In this document: positions 55,971 to 64,000 of the stretch, in pieces | Layout: every line of letters starts with the position of its first letter | Numbering within the stretch: position 1 is the stretch's first letter | Source of the DNA: Bacillus sp. OK048 | GTDB lineage: Bacteria > Bacillota > Bacilli > Bacillales > Cytobacillaceae | Length of the DNA stretch: 64,000 nt | Reading direction: 5' to 3' | Assembly (NCBI RefSeq): GCF_900103525.1 | Contig: NZ_FNHN01000002.1 | Span: forward strand, 310,001-374,000 | Notes under the pieces: generated by a model | Seen by the model: only the letters and a program-made list of their open reading frames with translations | The model's database searches: none | What the model was told of the DNA's origin: nothing | Translations under genes and position numbers: made by a program

Positions 55971-57015
55971 CCATCATCATCTTTTCTTGTAGATATTTGG
56001 TTGCTGCTTCTTTTTGAATTAAGTTACGGTCAATTAAGTCTCTTATACTCATTTCAAGCGTATGCATTCCTTGAGCACGTGACGTTTGCATTGTACTCTG
56101 GATTTGATGGATTTTTTCATTCCGGATTAAATTTGCGATAGCCGGGTTATTTACAAGAACTTCAGTAGCTGCTTTACGCCCTTTTTTATCAACAGTAGGG
56201 AATAAGCGCTGGGAAATAACCCCCACTAATACAGATGCCAATTGAACACGTATTTGTGGCTGCTGCGCAGGTGGAAATACGTCGATAATACGGTTGATCG
56301 TTGATGGTGCACTGGATGTATGAAGTGTTCCCAATACAAGGTGACCTGTCTCTGCAGCTGTAATCGCAATACCGATGGTTTCTAGATCACGCATCTCCCC
56401 TACCAGAATAATATCTGGATCTTGGCGAAGTGCACCTTTTAAACCATTTGCATATGATTTTGTGTCAAAGCCAACCTCACGTTGGTCAATAATTGAGTTT
56501 CCATGCTTGTGTAGATATTCTATCGGATCTTCTAACGTAACAATATGCTTTCGCATAGTTCGGTTCACATAGTCAATCATCGAAGCAAGTGTCGTTGATT
56601 TACCACTACCTGTCGGGCCTGTTACAAGGATTAATCCTTGAGGTTTCTCAACGAGCTGTGGGATTATTGGTGGTAAATCTAAATCCTCAATGGTAGGCGT
56701 TTTTGATGCAACTACCCTCAGAGCCAATGACACACTTTTCCGTTGATGATAGGCATTTACACGAAAACGCGACAATCCTGGAAGACCATAAGAGTAATCA
56801 AGCTCTCCTTTTTCCTTAAATAAATCATACATGTTTTCCGGGATAGTTATTTTTGCAATTTCCTCTGTGTCTGGTGGTAGCAAGATGTCCTTACCATACC
56901 GTTTCATATCCCCATTTATCCGAAAAACGGGCGGGACACCGACGGTAAGATGGATGTCAGATGCCTTAAATTCTAACGCCGCACGCAGTATATTCTCTAT
57001 TTTTTCTCTCATCAT
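55963..57015 (-). CDS. pilT: pilus retraction ATPase PilT
   Basis: Hexameric ATPase that depolymerises pili. The 350-aa protein has Walker A GPTGSGKST (133-141), Asp box TLEDPIEYLH, Walker B DIILVGEMRD, His box HLVLGTLHTSSA and the PilT-specific helix AIANLIRNEKIHQI near 290-303, close to the AIRNLIRE signature. A retraction motor implies dynamic pili (twitching, adhesion or DNA uptake). Encoded 10 bases after pilB. Confidence 0.95.
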   Translation of the reverse strand: MMREKIENILRAALEFKASDIHLTVGVPPVFRINGDMKRYGKDILLPPDTEEIAKITIPENMYDLFKEKGELDYSYGLPGLSRFRVNAYHQRKSVSLALRVVASKTPTIEDLDLPPIIPQLVEKPQGLILVTGPTGSGKSTTLASMIDYVNRTMRKHIVTLEDPIEYLHKHGNSIIDQREVGFDTKSYANGLKGALRQDPDIILVGEMRDLETIGIAITAAETGHLVLGTLHTSSAPSTINRIIDVFPPAQQPQIRVQLASVLVGVISQRLFPTVDKKGRKAATEVLVNNPAIANLIRNEKIHQIQSTMQTSRAQGMHTLEMSIRDLIDRNLIQKEAATKYLQEKMMMDG

Positions 57016-57025
57016 GTTTGCTCTC

Positions 57026-58687
57026 CTACTCCAAAATAGCTACACGCAATACTTCTTCTGTGGTAGTTACCCCTTGTTTTACCTTTAATAATCCATCATC
57101 AATCAAGAAGATGGTTTTATTTTTTATCGCATGCTCTTTTAATTTATGAGTTGAATCTTCATTCATAATAATCCTGCGCATATCATCATTCAAAACAAGC
57201 ACTTCATGAAGGGCAACACGTCCTTTATAACCAGTCATATTACAAGATTGACAGCCTTTACCGCGTGTGATTTTTTCGATTTTCATTCCCCGGCGAGCAA
57301 ATATATCAACTTCACGTTTGGTAGCTTCTTGAACCTCAGCACAGTCACGGCACACCTTACGAATTAACCGTTGTGCAACAATTCCTGTTAATGATGACGC
57401 AATTAAAAACGGTTCAACACCCATATCAATTAACCTTGTAATCGTACCTAAGGAGTCATTGGTATGTAGTGTACTAAGCACTAAATGTCCAGTCAAAGAA
57501 GCTCGAACGGCGGTCTCTGCAGTCTCTTTATCACGAATTTCACCGACCATAATAATGTTTGGATCCTGCCTAAGAATCGACCGTAAACCGGCCGCAAAGG
57601 TCATTCCCACATTCGTGTTTACCTGAATTTGATTAATTCCTTCAAGCTGATATTCAACTGGATCCTCAATCGTAATAATGTTCACTTGTTCGCTGTTTAA
57701 TCGATTTAGTGCGGCGTAAAGGGTTGAAGACTTACCAGAACCAGTTGGTCCTGTAATTAAGACAATCCCTGTTGGCTGTTCAATCATCTCTGAAAAACGT
57801 TTAAGATTAAGAGCATTAAAGCCAATTTTGTTTAAATCATTTAGAGCCGCTCCCATGTCCAATATCCGCATTACAATTTTCTCACCGTAAACTGTCGGCA
57901 GGGTAGAAACGCGAAGATCGACAGGATGGAAATCCAAATTCATCTTAATCCGTCCATCCTGTGGAATACGGTGCTCAGTAATGTCAAGATTGGAAATGAT
58001 TTTAACCCTTGCAGTTAGCACGCTGCGCATATGTCGAGGCAATACACGTTCAATTCGAAGTACACCATCAACACGGTAACGAACAACCACCTTCGTTTCC
58101 TGAGGATCAATATGAATATCACTAGCCTTCTGAATAACCGCATTGGTTATGATCTGATTAACTAGACGCACAATCGGTGAATCAAGGTCATTTATATCAT
58201 CGTCACTCCCCCGTTCACTAGGGGAAATCTCATCAAATAGTTCCTCAAGACCTTCGTCAACATTGTAATATTTATTAATCGCCCTTAAGATACCCTCTTT
58301 CGTTGCAATTGCCGTTTCAATATGAAAGCCAGTTGAAAGACGGAGGTCATCAATTACGATGAAATCCATTGGATCCACCATGGCCACAAAAAGTTTATTA
58401 CCTTCCTTTTTCAAAGGAACAATCAAATTACGTCTAGCTGCTTCTTTTGATATAAGCGAAAAAAGATTCGTATCAAATGGATAATGCATCAAGTTAATAT
58501 GTGGTATCCCTAATTGATACTCCAAAACTTCCGCCAACTGCTGATCAGTAATTAAGCCTCTTTGCAGCAGGGCATCCCCTATTTTTTGGTTAGGGGCCTT
58601 TTCATCCAATGTAGATTGAAGCTGTTCTGGGGTAATTAACCCTTCCTCAATTAACAAATCTCCTAGTCGTCTTCGCGATTGTTTCAT
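57026..58687 (-). CDS. pilB: pilus assembly ATPase PilB with MshEN-type N-domain
   Basis: Extension motor, 553 aa. Two N-terminal MshEN motifs are clear: RRLGDLLIEEGLITPEQL (6-23) and KIGDALLQRGLITDQQL (35-51). In MshE-type ATPases these form the cyclic-di-GMP site. The ATPase core has Walker A GPTGSGKS (313-320), Asp box IEDPVEYQLEG, Walker B NIIMVGEIRDKETAE and a zinc finger with two CxxC pairs (CRDC, CQSC). It begins the pilB-pilT-pilC run. Confidence 0.95.
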   Translation of the reverse strand: MKQSRRRLGDLLIEEGLITPEQLQSTLDEKAPNQKIGDALLQRGLITDQQLAEVLEYQLGIPHINLMHYPFDTNLFSLISKEAARRNLIVPLKKEGNKLFVAMVDPMDFIVIDDLRLSTGFHIETAIATKEGILRAINKYYNVDEGLEELFDEISPSERGSDDDINDLDSPIVRLVNQIITNAVIQKASDIHIDPQETKVVVRYRVDGVLRIERVLPRHMRSVLTARVKIISNLDITEHRIPQDGRIKMNLDFHPVDLRVSTLPTVYGEKIVMRILDMGAALNDLNKIGFNALNLKRFSEMIEQPTGIVLITGPTGSGKSSTLYAALNRLNSEQVNIITIEDPVEYQLEGINQIQVNTNVGMTFAAGLRSILRQDPNIIMVGEIRDKETAETAVRASLTGHLVLSTLHTNDSLGTITRLIDMGVEPFLIASSLTGIVAQRLIRKVCRDCAEVQEATKREVDIFARRGMKIEKITRGKGCQSCNMTGYKGRVALHEVLVLNDDMRRIIMNEDSTHKLKEHAIKNKTIFLIDDGLLKVKQGVTTTEEVLRVAILE

Positions 58688-58705
58688 TTTATATCACTAC
58701 TTAGA

Positions 58706-59998
58706 TTATTTTGGTTGTTCATTTGGTTTCCCCCAAAGGTCATCATCCGAATTCTGTTCGTTTATTTCCGGAGATGTAGTTGATGGATCTCCAGTAGGAT
58801 TAGTTGTTGCCGTGCTAGGTGTTTCTGTTGATGCCTGTTGTGTTCCTTTTAGACCATGAATTTCAACCGTAAAATCAGGTGCGTAATAATCCTCTGATAA
58901 TAATTCACTGTTAATCAATAGCTCACCTGAATAAGTTTCCCGGATGATTTTCACAATTTGCCCATCTAAACCATTATTTTGCACCTTCGTTTGGCCTGGA
59001 AGGAGTAATGGACTATATTGAACAATTGTTTTAGGTTTTAATTGTTGTTCATCTTTTTTGATAATTTTATAATCGTAAAGGAACTGTTGGCCCGTAAGCG
59101 TAACGATTAAATCTTTATTCTCTAACTTTAGTTGTATCGTGTATGGAGTGGTATTTGGGTTAACAATGATTAAATCAGCACCGTCAGAAGTATTAACCTT
59201 GGCTTCAAATCCTACAGCAGTATAATTTGTAAGTGCGTGACTGATATTTCTTTCCATAATCTTAAAATTTGTTGGTAAGATTGACTGATAGATACCGGTT
59301 GCTATCAGACTTAATGAAGATGAACTTTCGATTTTCTGCTGCTTAGCAAAGTCAAGCAATGAAAAAGTCGCACCTTCAGCAATCTGCAATTCAGGGTTTG
59401 CTATTAAAATTGCTTCTAAATCATTGGGGATTTCTGTTAACTGAACAATCGCTTTACTAATTGCATTATCTTTATTACTAGCGTCAGCAATTAGATAATC
59501 AATATTCAAATTAAATAAATAGGAACCTGGTTCGAACTTTGCTGCCGTACTTACTAAATCTGCTTTTAGTTTTGTCAGTTCAAGTGTATCCAAATCTAGT
59601 TGTGGAAATTGAAGGCGAACTTGATCCTGAACAGGCATGATATCAATGGACATCGAGACTGTATTGTTTTGTCCGTCCTTGATAGCGTAAACCGATTGGG
59701 TTGCATCAAAACTAAAAAGGTTTACATCGAATGGTACAATTTTTTCACTATACTGCAGTTCAAACTTTGTGTTTTTCACCCATTCCACATACTTTTCATC
59801 TAACAAAGAGATTGTCTCGCTTTCAGTTTTTCCAGAAACATCGATTGAACCAACGGTTGTACCATCCGAGTATTTTCCGTCAGAAGTATTGGTGAAATTT
59901 TCGAATGCCTTAGCACCAAAATGGGAAGAACTAAAGATAACTGCCGTAGTTAAAAAAAGGACAACAAATAATTTAATGAATGGTTGTTGTTTGCTCAA
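58706..59998 (-). CDS. VanW/YoaR-family secreted protein
   Basis: A 430-aa protein with an N-terminal signal/TM (about 10-28), a PG_binding_4-type segment (GTTVGSIDVSGKTESETISLL), a VanW domain near 200-310 (SSLSLIATGIYQSILPTNFKIMER, DLIIVNPNTTPYTI), a G5-like part (YSGELLINSELLSEDYYAP) and a Thr/Ser/Pro-rich tail. The VanW function is unknown. Its place directly before pilB suggests a wall-associated role in pilus passage or anchoring; that is inference. Confidence 0.8.
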   Translation of the reverse strand: MSKQQPFIKLFVVLFLTTAVIFSSSHFGAKAFENFTNTSDGKYSDGTTVGSIDVSGKTESETISLLDEKYVEWVKNTKFELQYSEKIVPFDVNLFSFDATQSVYAIKDGQNNTVSMSIDIMPVQDQVRLQFPQLDLDTLELTKLKADLVSTAAKFEPGSYLFNLNIDYLIADASNKDNAISKAIVQLTEIPNDLEAILIANPELQIAEGATFSLLDFAKQQKIESSSSLSLIATGIYQSILPTNFKIMERNISHALTNYTAVGFEAKVNTSDGADLIIVNPNTTPYTIQLKLENKDLIVTLTGQQFLYDYKIIKKDEQQLKPKTIVQYSPLLLPGQTKVQNNGLDGQIVKIIRETYSGELLINSELLSEDYYAPDFTVEIHGLKGTQQASTETPSTATTNPTGDPSTTSPEINEQNSDDDLWGKPNEQPK

Positions 59999-60023
59999 AC
60001 TTTATGCCCCACTTCTTTAAAAG

Positions 60024-60791
60024 TTACTTTTGTAATTCAAGCACTTTCTTTGTTTTGCTTTCGTCATTATCAGTTGTTGCCGCAACGTCTATATCTGCAA
60101 ATAATTCGTCTAATTCAAAGTCGTCCAATTCAGATTCTATGATAGGGCTTCTTTCTTCATCCTTAACTAAAGTTAATTCTGCCAGTTCATCTAGCCAGCC
60201 TACTTCATCCTGTGAATCTACCTTTTCTTCTTGTAATTCTACCTTCTGTTGGATACTATCCTCTAGTAGACTTTCAATATCTGATAAATAACCAACCTCA
60301 AGTTCAGTATCTTCTATGACTTCCTTACTTTTGCTATCAAGTTCTCGATCCTGTAAGAAGGAAATATCTTCATCTAGAGATTCGACAGAAATAGTATTTT
60401 CAGCTGTTTTTAATATTGAAAAAGGAGCGGAAATTTCCAGTTCAGAATCCATTAATTCTATATCTAACGTTTTCTCAGTTTGTTTTGATAGAATAAATGA
60501 AGAGTCACTATCTTCAAAATCAACTTTTTCTAATAACTTCTCTTTAGTCAAATACAAGCTTTTCGCCATTCGACTATCCATTATATAAGCTGCAAAAAAG
60601 GAAAGAGCGAGTAGGATTAATAATGTTTGCCCTACAGGAATGGTCGAAGTTGCTGCAAGTCCCCCCAATGCTAACAAGCCACTTGTTACGACAACGATAA
60701 ACTTTCCTTTAGTGGTATATCCAAGTGGTAATAAAAAATGAATTAATAACATCAAAAGCATAGAACCTAAAACCCAAATAATTGTTAGCAT
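60024..60791 (-). CDS. hypothetical membrane protein of the pilus locus
   Basis: A 255-aa protein of no recognised family: three TM segments in the first 75 residues (IIWVLGSMLLMLLIHFLLPL, FIVVVTSGLLALGGLAATS, TLLILLALSFFAAYIM), then a very acidic, low-complexity cytosolic tail with many Glu/Asp/Ser blocks. It is 25 bases upstream of the VanW gene, in the same unit. A cytosolic regulatory or motor-docking role is possible but unproven. Confidence 0.75.
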   Translation of the reverse strand: MLTIIWVLGSMLLMLLIHFLLPLGYTTKGKFIVVVTSGLLALGGLAATSTIPVGQTLLILLALSFFAAYIMDSRMAKSLYLTKEKLLEKVDFEDSDSSFILSKQTEKTLDIELMDSELEISAPFSILKTAENTISVESLDEDISFLQDRELDSKSKEVIEDTELEVGYLSDIESLLEDSIQQKVELQEEKVDSQDEVGWLDELAELTLVKDEERSPIIESELDDFELDELFADIDVAATTDNDESKTKKVLELQK

Positions 60792-61124
60792 TCATTCACA
60801 TCCTTATATTAGTGAATTTATTCTATAAAACTACATTTTCTTCCAAAAAGTTATAATTTTTTATTGCAAATACTAAAATTAGACAAAATTCGTCTACTAA
60901 ATATTGTATTATACTTTTTACTAGTTTAAAAGTGGGTGAAAAATATTTATTAAATACATATCAAACAACAAAACTCATTCAAAAGCTCGGGAATTTTTAT
61001 CAATTTGGAACCAGTTTTTTCTGGATTTCATCTATTAATCGTACAAATTTGCGTTCTTTTTACCCTTTTATTACTTGACCAACACTTAATCCCCATCCTT
61101 CCTAGTGTTCTATTAGGTCAAGAT
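60792..61124. other. non-coding spacer, promoter region of the pilB unit
   Basis: 333 AT-rich bases without a frame. On the minus strand TATAAT stands at about 60932-60927 but without a good -35, and TTGTCT lies 17 bases before TAAAAA nearer the gene. A promoter for the pilB-pilT-pilC unit must be here, but I cannot fix it. Confidence 0.4.
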
Positions 61125-61156
61125 AAAAGGTGCCCCAAAAGTTGTGGGGCACCTTA
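61125..61156 (-). terminator. terminator of the pilVWX-like unit
   Basis: AAGGTGCCCCA (61128-61138) pairs with TGGGGCACCTT (61144-61154), 11 bp perfect; on the minus strand a TTTT tail follows. Confidence 0.88.
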
Positions 61157-61170
61157 ATTGAATTTGAAAA

Positions 61171-62721
61171 TTATTTTTCTCTAGTCGGTGCAGATATAAT
61201 TATATCTTTAGGGTTCACTGAACCACCTGATCCTATTTCAATAAATGATGGTACAGTATCCTGGTTTAGACCAGTATCTGGAAAGGTAACCTTACTTCCC
61301 CCAGATCCAGAAAAAGAATTAGCGATAATTGTACCAGTAATCGTTCCACCTTCAGATGCAATAAAATCTGCATTTGGAGCATAAAATAATTGTGTAATCG
61401 CCTCTGCTCCACCTTTTATCGTTACTTTATTTCCCCCAGATACAATATGGCCTTGAAAGCCGCCACCACCAGAAAAAATTAGTTCTGCGGACTCTGCAAA
61501 TAAAGAACCATATATTTTCTGATCACCCGCAAGGATAAATGGTTTCGTTCCTTTATAAAAAACTTCAAGTTTTTTTACCTGTTCTTCTATCAATCTACGC
61601 TTTTCATCAGCAGAAGCCTTTTTAGGGGGATTCACAATTTGATCAGAACTATTGATTAAACTGCCAGAACCCATTGTAATGTTATTTCTAACATAAATCG
61701 TTAATTTCCCCTTACCAATAATATAGATTTTCCCATTCGTAACATTTAAGTGATCTACAACAATACTTTTATCACTATCTTTTACGTTTATAAACAGTCT
61801 ATAATTTGAATTGAGTCTTATTTCAGAAAAGGACATATTGCTATCCATATCTAATACATAATCTTCAACTTGCCAACTGTCAACTCGTAGTACACCTTTA
61901 TTTATTACTTTATATTCATTATGGCTTTTATCCGCAGGAATCGGATAAGATGGAAATGTAGGGAAAACAGGCATATTAAATGTTTTTATCGACTGCATAT
62001 TAATTATAGGGTTATTAACTATCATCGAATCTGGTTTTTTAAGAACATTTTTCTTTACTGCAGTAGGTCCGACATATATATTTCCCGAAATTGTGGGGCC
62101 TCCATCTAATTCGATTGATCCAGCAGTATTTAAATTAGTTCCTAACCCACCTACGATTCCGCCTCCCCCAACTAATTTAATAGTATTTTTGGTAAATACT
62201 GCAGTATCTGGGATAGAAAGAGAATCTTTAGGTTTCCAAGTAAGTTGAAACTGTTTCTCAACTGTCCTTGAGCGTTTATCAATTGCGCCGATAGATGTAA
62301 TTTTGTACTCTCTAGTGATAGCGGAGTTAGGATTGTTATCTAACCTATCGATTCTTATATTTGAAACAGGTTTTTGTTGACCAAATGTTGCCTCAAACTG
62401 ATCATAATTTGGAAGATTATTAGTGTTAACCTTATAGTTACTTTCAAATTTACTAAAAAAACTAGTTTGATCGGAAGAATCTTTATAGAATCCCTCAATA
62501 TTTTTAGTAATATCATTCATGATATATGTTACACCGGATTCTGCAATATAATATGATGATTGGGTACTCCGTTCACCCGAACTCATTTTCACATTGCTTG
62601 CTGCCATCCCCATAAGTGATAGTCCCATTACAGACATCACAACTAAAACTAATAAAACTGTAATTAAAGCCATGCCGCTCTCATTTTTTAATTTGTTAAT
62701 TTCTAGTCCCAAAAGTTTCAT
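61171..62721 (-). CDS. PilX-like large minor pilin / pilus assembly protein
   Basis: A 516-aa protein with an N-terminal hydrophobic helix of PilX type (NESGMALITVLLVLVVMSVMG), then SSGERSTQSSYYIAESGVTY, typical of PilX_N proteins. The long C-terminus is glycine-rich with repeated short beta segments (KLVGGGGIVGGLG, KVTIKGGAEAITQLFYAPNADF, GGTITGTIIANSF) that look like a beta-helix. Much larger than an ordinary minor pilin; it may form the pilus tip, since no PilY1-like gene is seen. It is nine bases after the pilW-like gene. Confidence 0.8.
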   Translation of the reverse strand: MKLLGLEINKLKNESGMALITVLLVLVVMSVMGLSLMGMAASNVKMSSGERSTQSSYYIAESGVTYIMNDITKNIEGFYKDSSDQTSFFSKFESNYKVNTNNLPNYDQFEATFGQQKPVSNIRIDRLDNNPNSAITREYKITSIGAIDKRSRTVEKQFQLTWKPKDSLSIPDTAVFTKNTIKLVGGGGIVGGLGTNLNTAGSIELDGGPTISGNIYVGPTAVKKNVLKKPDSMIVNNPIINMQSIKTFNMPVFPTFPSYPIPADKSHNEYKVINKGVLRVDSWQVEDYVLDMDSNMSFSEIRLNSNYRLFINVKDSDKSIVVDHLNVTNGKIYIIGKGKLTIYVRNNITMGSGSLINSSDQIVNPPKKASADEKRRLIEEQVKKLEVFYKGTKPFILAGDQKIYGSLFAESAELIFSGGGGFQGHIVSGGNKVTIKGGAEAITQLFYAPNADFIASEGGTITGTIIANSFSGSGGSKVTFPDTGLNQDTVPSFIEIGSGGSVNPKDIIISAPTREK

Positions 62722-62729
62722 TTATTCAC

Positions 62730-63161
62730 CTACTCTCTTAAGTTAATAGTTGTTTCAGGAATATTTTCTACAGATATTTTAATCTTCGTTCCATTTTGTG
62801 AGAAATCAAATTTTTTTATATCAGAGATAATGATGTGATTACCTGCTTTGTTAATTTTTATCAGATTATTATCTTTTAGTGTGTATGCATCCGTGCCATT
62901 GATTTCTAGTCCTTTAGTTTTCGTTTTAGTAACGTCATCAATAACATCAATAACCACTGCAGTTTTAGCTTTGCGAATTTCTTTTGTAATAATATTTAAA
63001 GCTAACCTTTCATTAGATTGGTCTTGGATTACTTCTGATTGGAGATACATTTGTTTTTGACCAAACATGTGTATAGAACCTGCAATAAGTAAAATCATTG
63101 ACAGAATAGCTAGGGCAGATAATAGTTCAACTAACGTAAAACCTTTTTCATTATTATTCAT
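62730..63161 (-). CDS. minor prepilin (PilW/GspJ-like)
   Basis: A 143-aa prepilin beginning MNNNEKG-FTLVELLSALAILS, with cleavage after Gly7 and Glu +5, followed by a small beta domain. The ATG at 63161 lies four bases after the upstream stop, so translation is coupled; the frame is open four codons further but overlaps the upstream gene. With its neighbours it forms a minor-pilin operon that probably primes pilus assembly. Confidence 0.85.
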   Translation of the reverse strand: MNNNEKGFTLVELLSALAILSMILLIAGSIHMFGQKQMYLQSEVIQDQSNERLALNIITKEIRKAKTAVVIDVIDDVTKTKTKGLEINGTDAYTLKDNNLIKINKAGNHIIISDIKKFDFSQNGTKIKISVENIPETTINLRE

Positions 63162-63165
63162 CCAA

Positions 63166-63582
63166 TCACCCACTACTTTTCCAATTTAATAACATCTCCA
63201 TTTGAGCTTCTAGCTTTGTTTTTTTATTATCGTTATACACCTTAACCTTAACTCTTACTAAAGGATCATTGACTGCGGAGGTTAATTCTACTTCAACATA
63301 ATGAGTAGACACATATTTCACATAAACAACTCTAGTTTGATCATTTACACTTCTAGAGTAACCAGTTGGAATTGGTAAGGTTGCTAGTGTGTTATTTGAC
63401 CTTATTATTCCATACATTTCTTCCATTGCTGTTTCTGCGATGTAGGTTGTATCTATAATTTTTTGAGCTACTTGGTTTGATTTGGACGATTGGATGAACA
63501 AAGATAAGAACGAAATAATAATTATTGATAAAATAACCATCGAAGCTAATATCTCAATTAGAGTCATCCCTTTTTCGTTCAT
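63166..63582 (-). CDS. minor prepilin (PilV/GspI-like)
   Basis: A 138-aa prepilin starting MNEKG-MTLIEILASMVILSI, cleavage after Gly5 and Glu +5; the rest resembles PilV/GspI pilins (YIAETAMEEMYG). It is the first gene of the pilV-pilW-pilX-like unit. The upstream 220 bases are AT-rich and hold its promoter, which I cannot place firmly. Confidence 0.85.
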   Translation of the reverse strand: MNEKGMTLIEILASMVILSIIIISFLSLFIQSSKSNQVAQKIIDTTYIAETAMEEMYGIIRSNNTLATLPIPTGYSRSVNDQTRVVYVKYVSTHYVEVELTSAVNDPLVRVKVKVYNDNKKTKLEAQMEMLLNWKSSG

Positions 63583-63741
63583 GTCTTATCATCCTTCGAC
63601 TATAATTTTAGTAAAATATATCTATTAATATTTCTATTATTTGTTTTTTTTTGTAAATATTTTGATATAAATGGCATCTTAAGTTTATCAATTAGATAAA
63701 TTTATATCAATAGAAATCATAAACAACCATTATTATACAAA

Positions 63742-63777
63742 CTAAGGGACCATGAAATTATTCCCATGATCCCTTAG
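63742..63777 (-). terminator. hairpin after the GGDEF gene
   Basis: CTAAGGGACCATG pairs with CATGATCCCTTAG (one mismatch) around ten bases; the minus-strand tail TAGTTTGTAT is only moderately T-rich. Probable terminator of the cyclase gene. Confidence 0.65.
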
Positions 63778-63801
63778 TCTGTTTATTAAATTACAAAGTT
63801 G

Positions 63802-64000
63802 CTAACAAGACGAATACTCCGCCACCCGATTTCTCCCTGCCCGCTTTGCTCCAACATATAGTGCTCGATCAGCATGCCGAACCAGTGCGAGCGGGTCCTC
63901 AGCATCCTCTGGTGCTGTTGCAACACCGATGGAGGCGGTGATTTTCACCTGGTGTTGTTTTAGTTCTAACGATTCCTGTAAGGTAAACGGCCAGTTGGCA
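63802..64000 (-). CDS. diguanylate cyclase, C-terminal end of GGDEF domain (partial)
   Basis: The minus-strand frame entering from the right window edge encodes 65 residues before the TAG at 63802. It includes ITASIGVATAPEDAEDPLAL, HADRALYVGAKRAGRNRV and EYSSC. These are the last conserved blocks of a GGDEF domain (SIGVA and ADRALY-AK-GRN). The GGDEF active-site loop and sensor part lie outside the window, so activity cannot be judged. It reads toward the pilus genes, ending 220 bases before them. Confidence 0.9.
   Translation of the reverse strand, partial: ANWPFTLQESLELKQHQVKITASIGVATAPEDAEDPLALVRHADRALYVGAKRAGRNRVAEYSSC

Overview
The window looks like the chromosome of a low-GC, endospore-forming member of the Bacillaceae. 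The gene order relA-apt-recJ-secDF-comN/spoVB-yajC-tgt-queA-ruvBA-bofC-safA-nadABC/nifS-niaR-pheAB-obg-spo0B-rpmA-prp-rplU-(rng)-spoIVFBA-minDC-mreDCB-radC-maf-spoIIB is the conserved Bacillus backbone. Almost every gene lies on the minus strand. Many sporulation genes are present (spoVB, bofC, a coxA-like lipoprotein, a ysxE-like gene, safA, spo0B, spoIVFA, spoIVFB, spoIIB). An exact genus cannot be fixed from the sequence alone.

Layout. 1-7 kb: end of a wall amidase gene, then dtd, relA, apt and recJ (translation, stringent response, purine salvage, DNA repair). 7-17 kb: secDF, comN, spoVB, yrbG-like, yrzE-like, yajC, tgt, queA, ruvB, ruvA. 17-21 kb is less standard: a NarL-type two-component pair and a coupled pair made of a QueA paralogue and a short-chain dehydrogenase, followed by a 52-bp tandem repeat array. 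21-25.5 kb: a spore-envelope block (bofC, coxA-like, ysxE-like, and a very repeat-rich safA). 25.6-32.6 kb: the NAD de novo locus nadA-nadC-nadB facing nifS-niaR. Its divergent control region is split by a stand-alone IscB nuclease gene with an upstream pseudoknotted omega (HEARO) RNA. 32.6-40.6 kb: pheAB, obg-spo0B, the L27/Prp/L21 ribosomal operon with an L21 leader, rng, and spoIVFAB.

40.6-43.5 kb is an accessory island between spoIVFA and minD. It holds three decayed repeats and one near-consensus repeat of a type I-C CRISPR array, with no cas genes. Small phage-like genes (a spike-base-like protein, a LamG protein, two unknowns) lie between the repeats. After it comes a 362-bp unit bounded by inverted repeats that carries a hairpin and a second, unrelated 52-bp tandem array. 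43.5-50.3 kb: minDC, mreDCB, radC, maf, spoIIB. 50.4-63.6 kb: a complete type IV pilus locus (pilins, PilM, PilN, PilO, PilD, PilC, PilT, PilB, a VanW-family protein, a PilX-like large minor pilin, PilW/PilV-like pilins), preceded at the right edge by the end of a GGDEF diguanylate cyclase gene. PilB carries an MshEN-type cyclic-di-GMP-binding N-terminus, so the cyclase and pilus may be functionally linked.

The items most worth a second look are the IscB/omega RNA placed inside NiaR-controlled DNA, the relic type I-C CRISPR array holding phage genes, the two 52-bp-period arrays, the QueA-paralogue/SDR pair and the cyclic-di-GMP-linked pilus locus.
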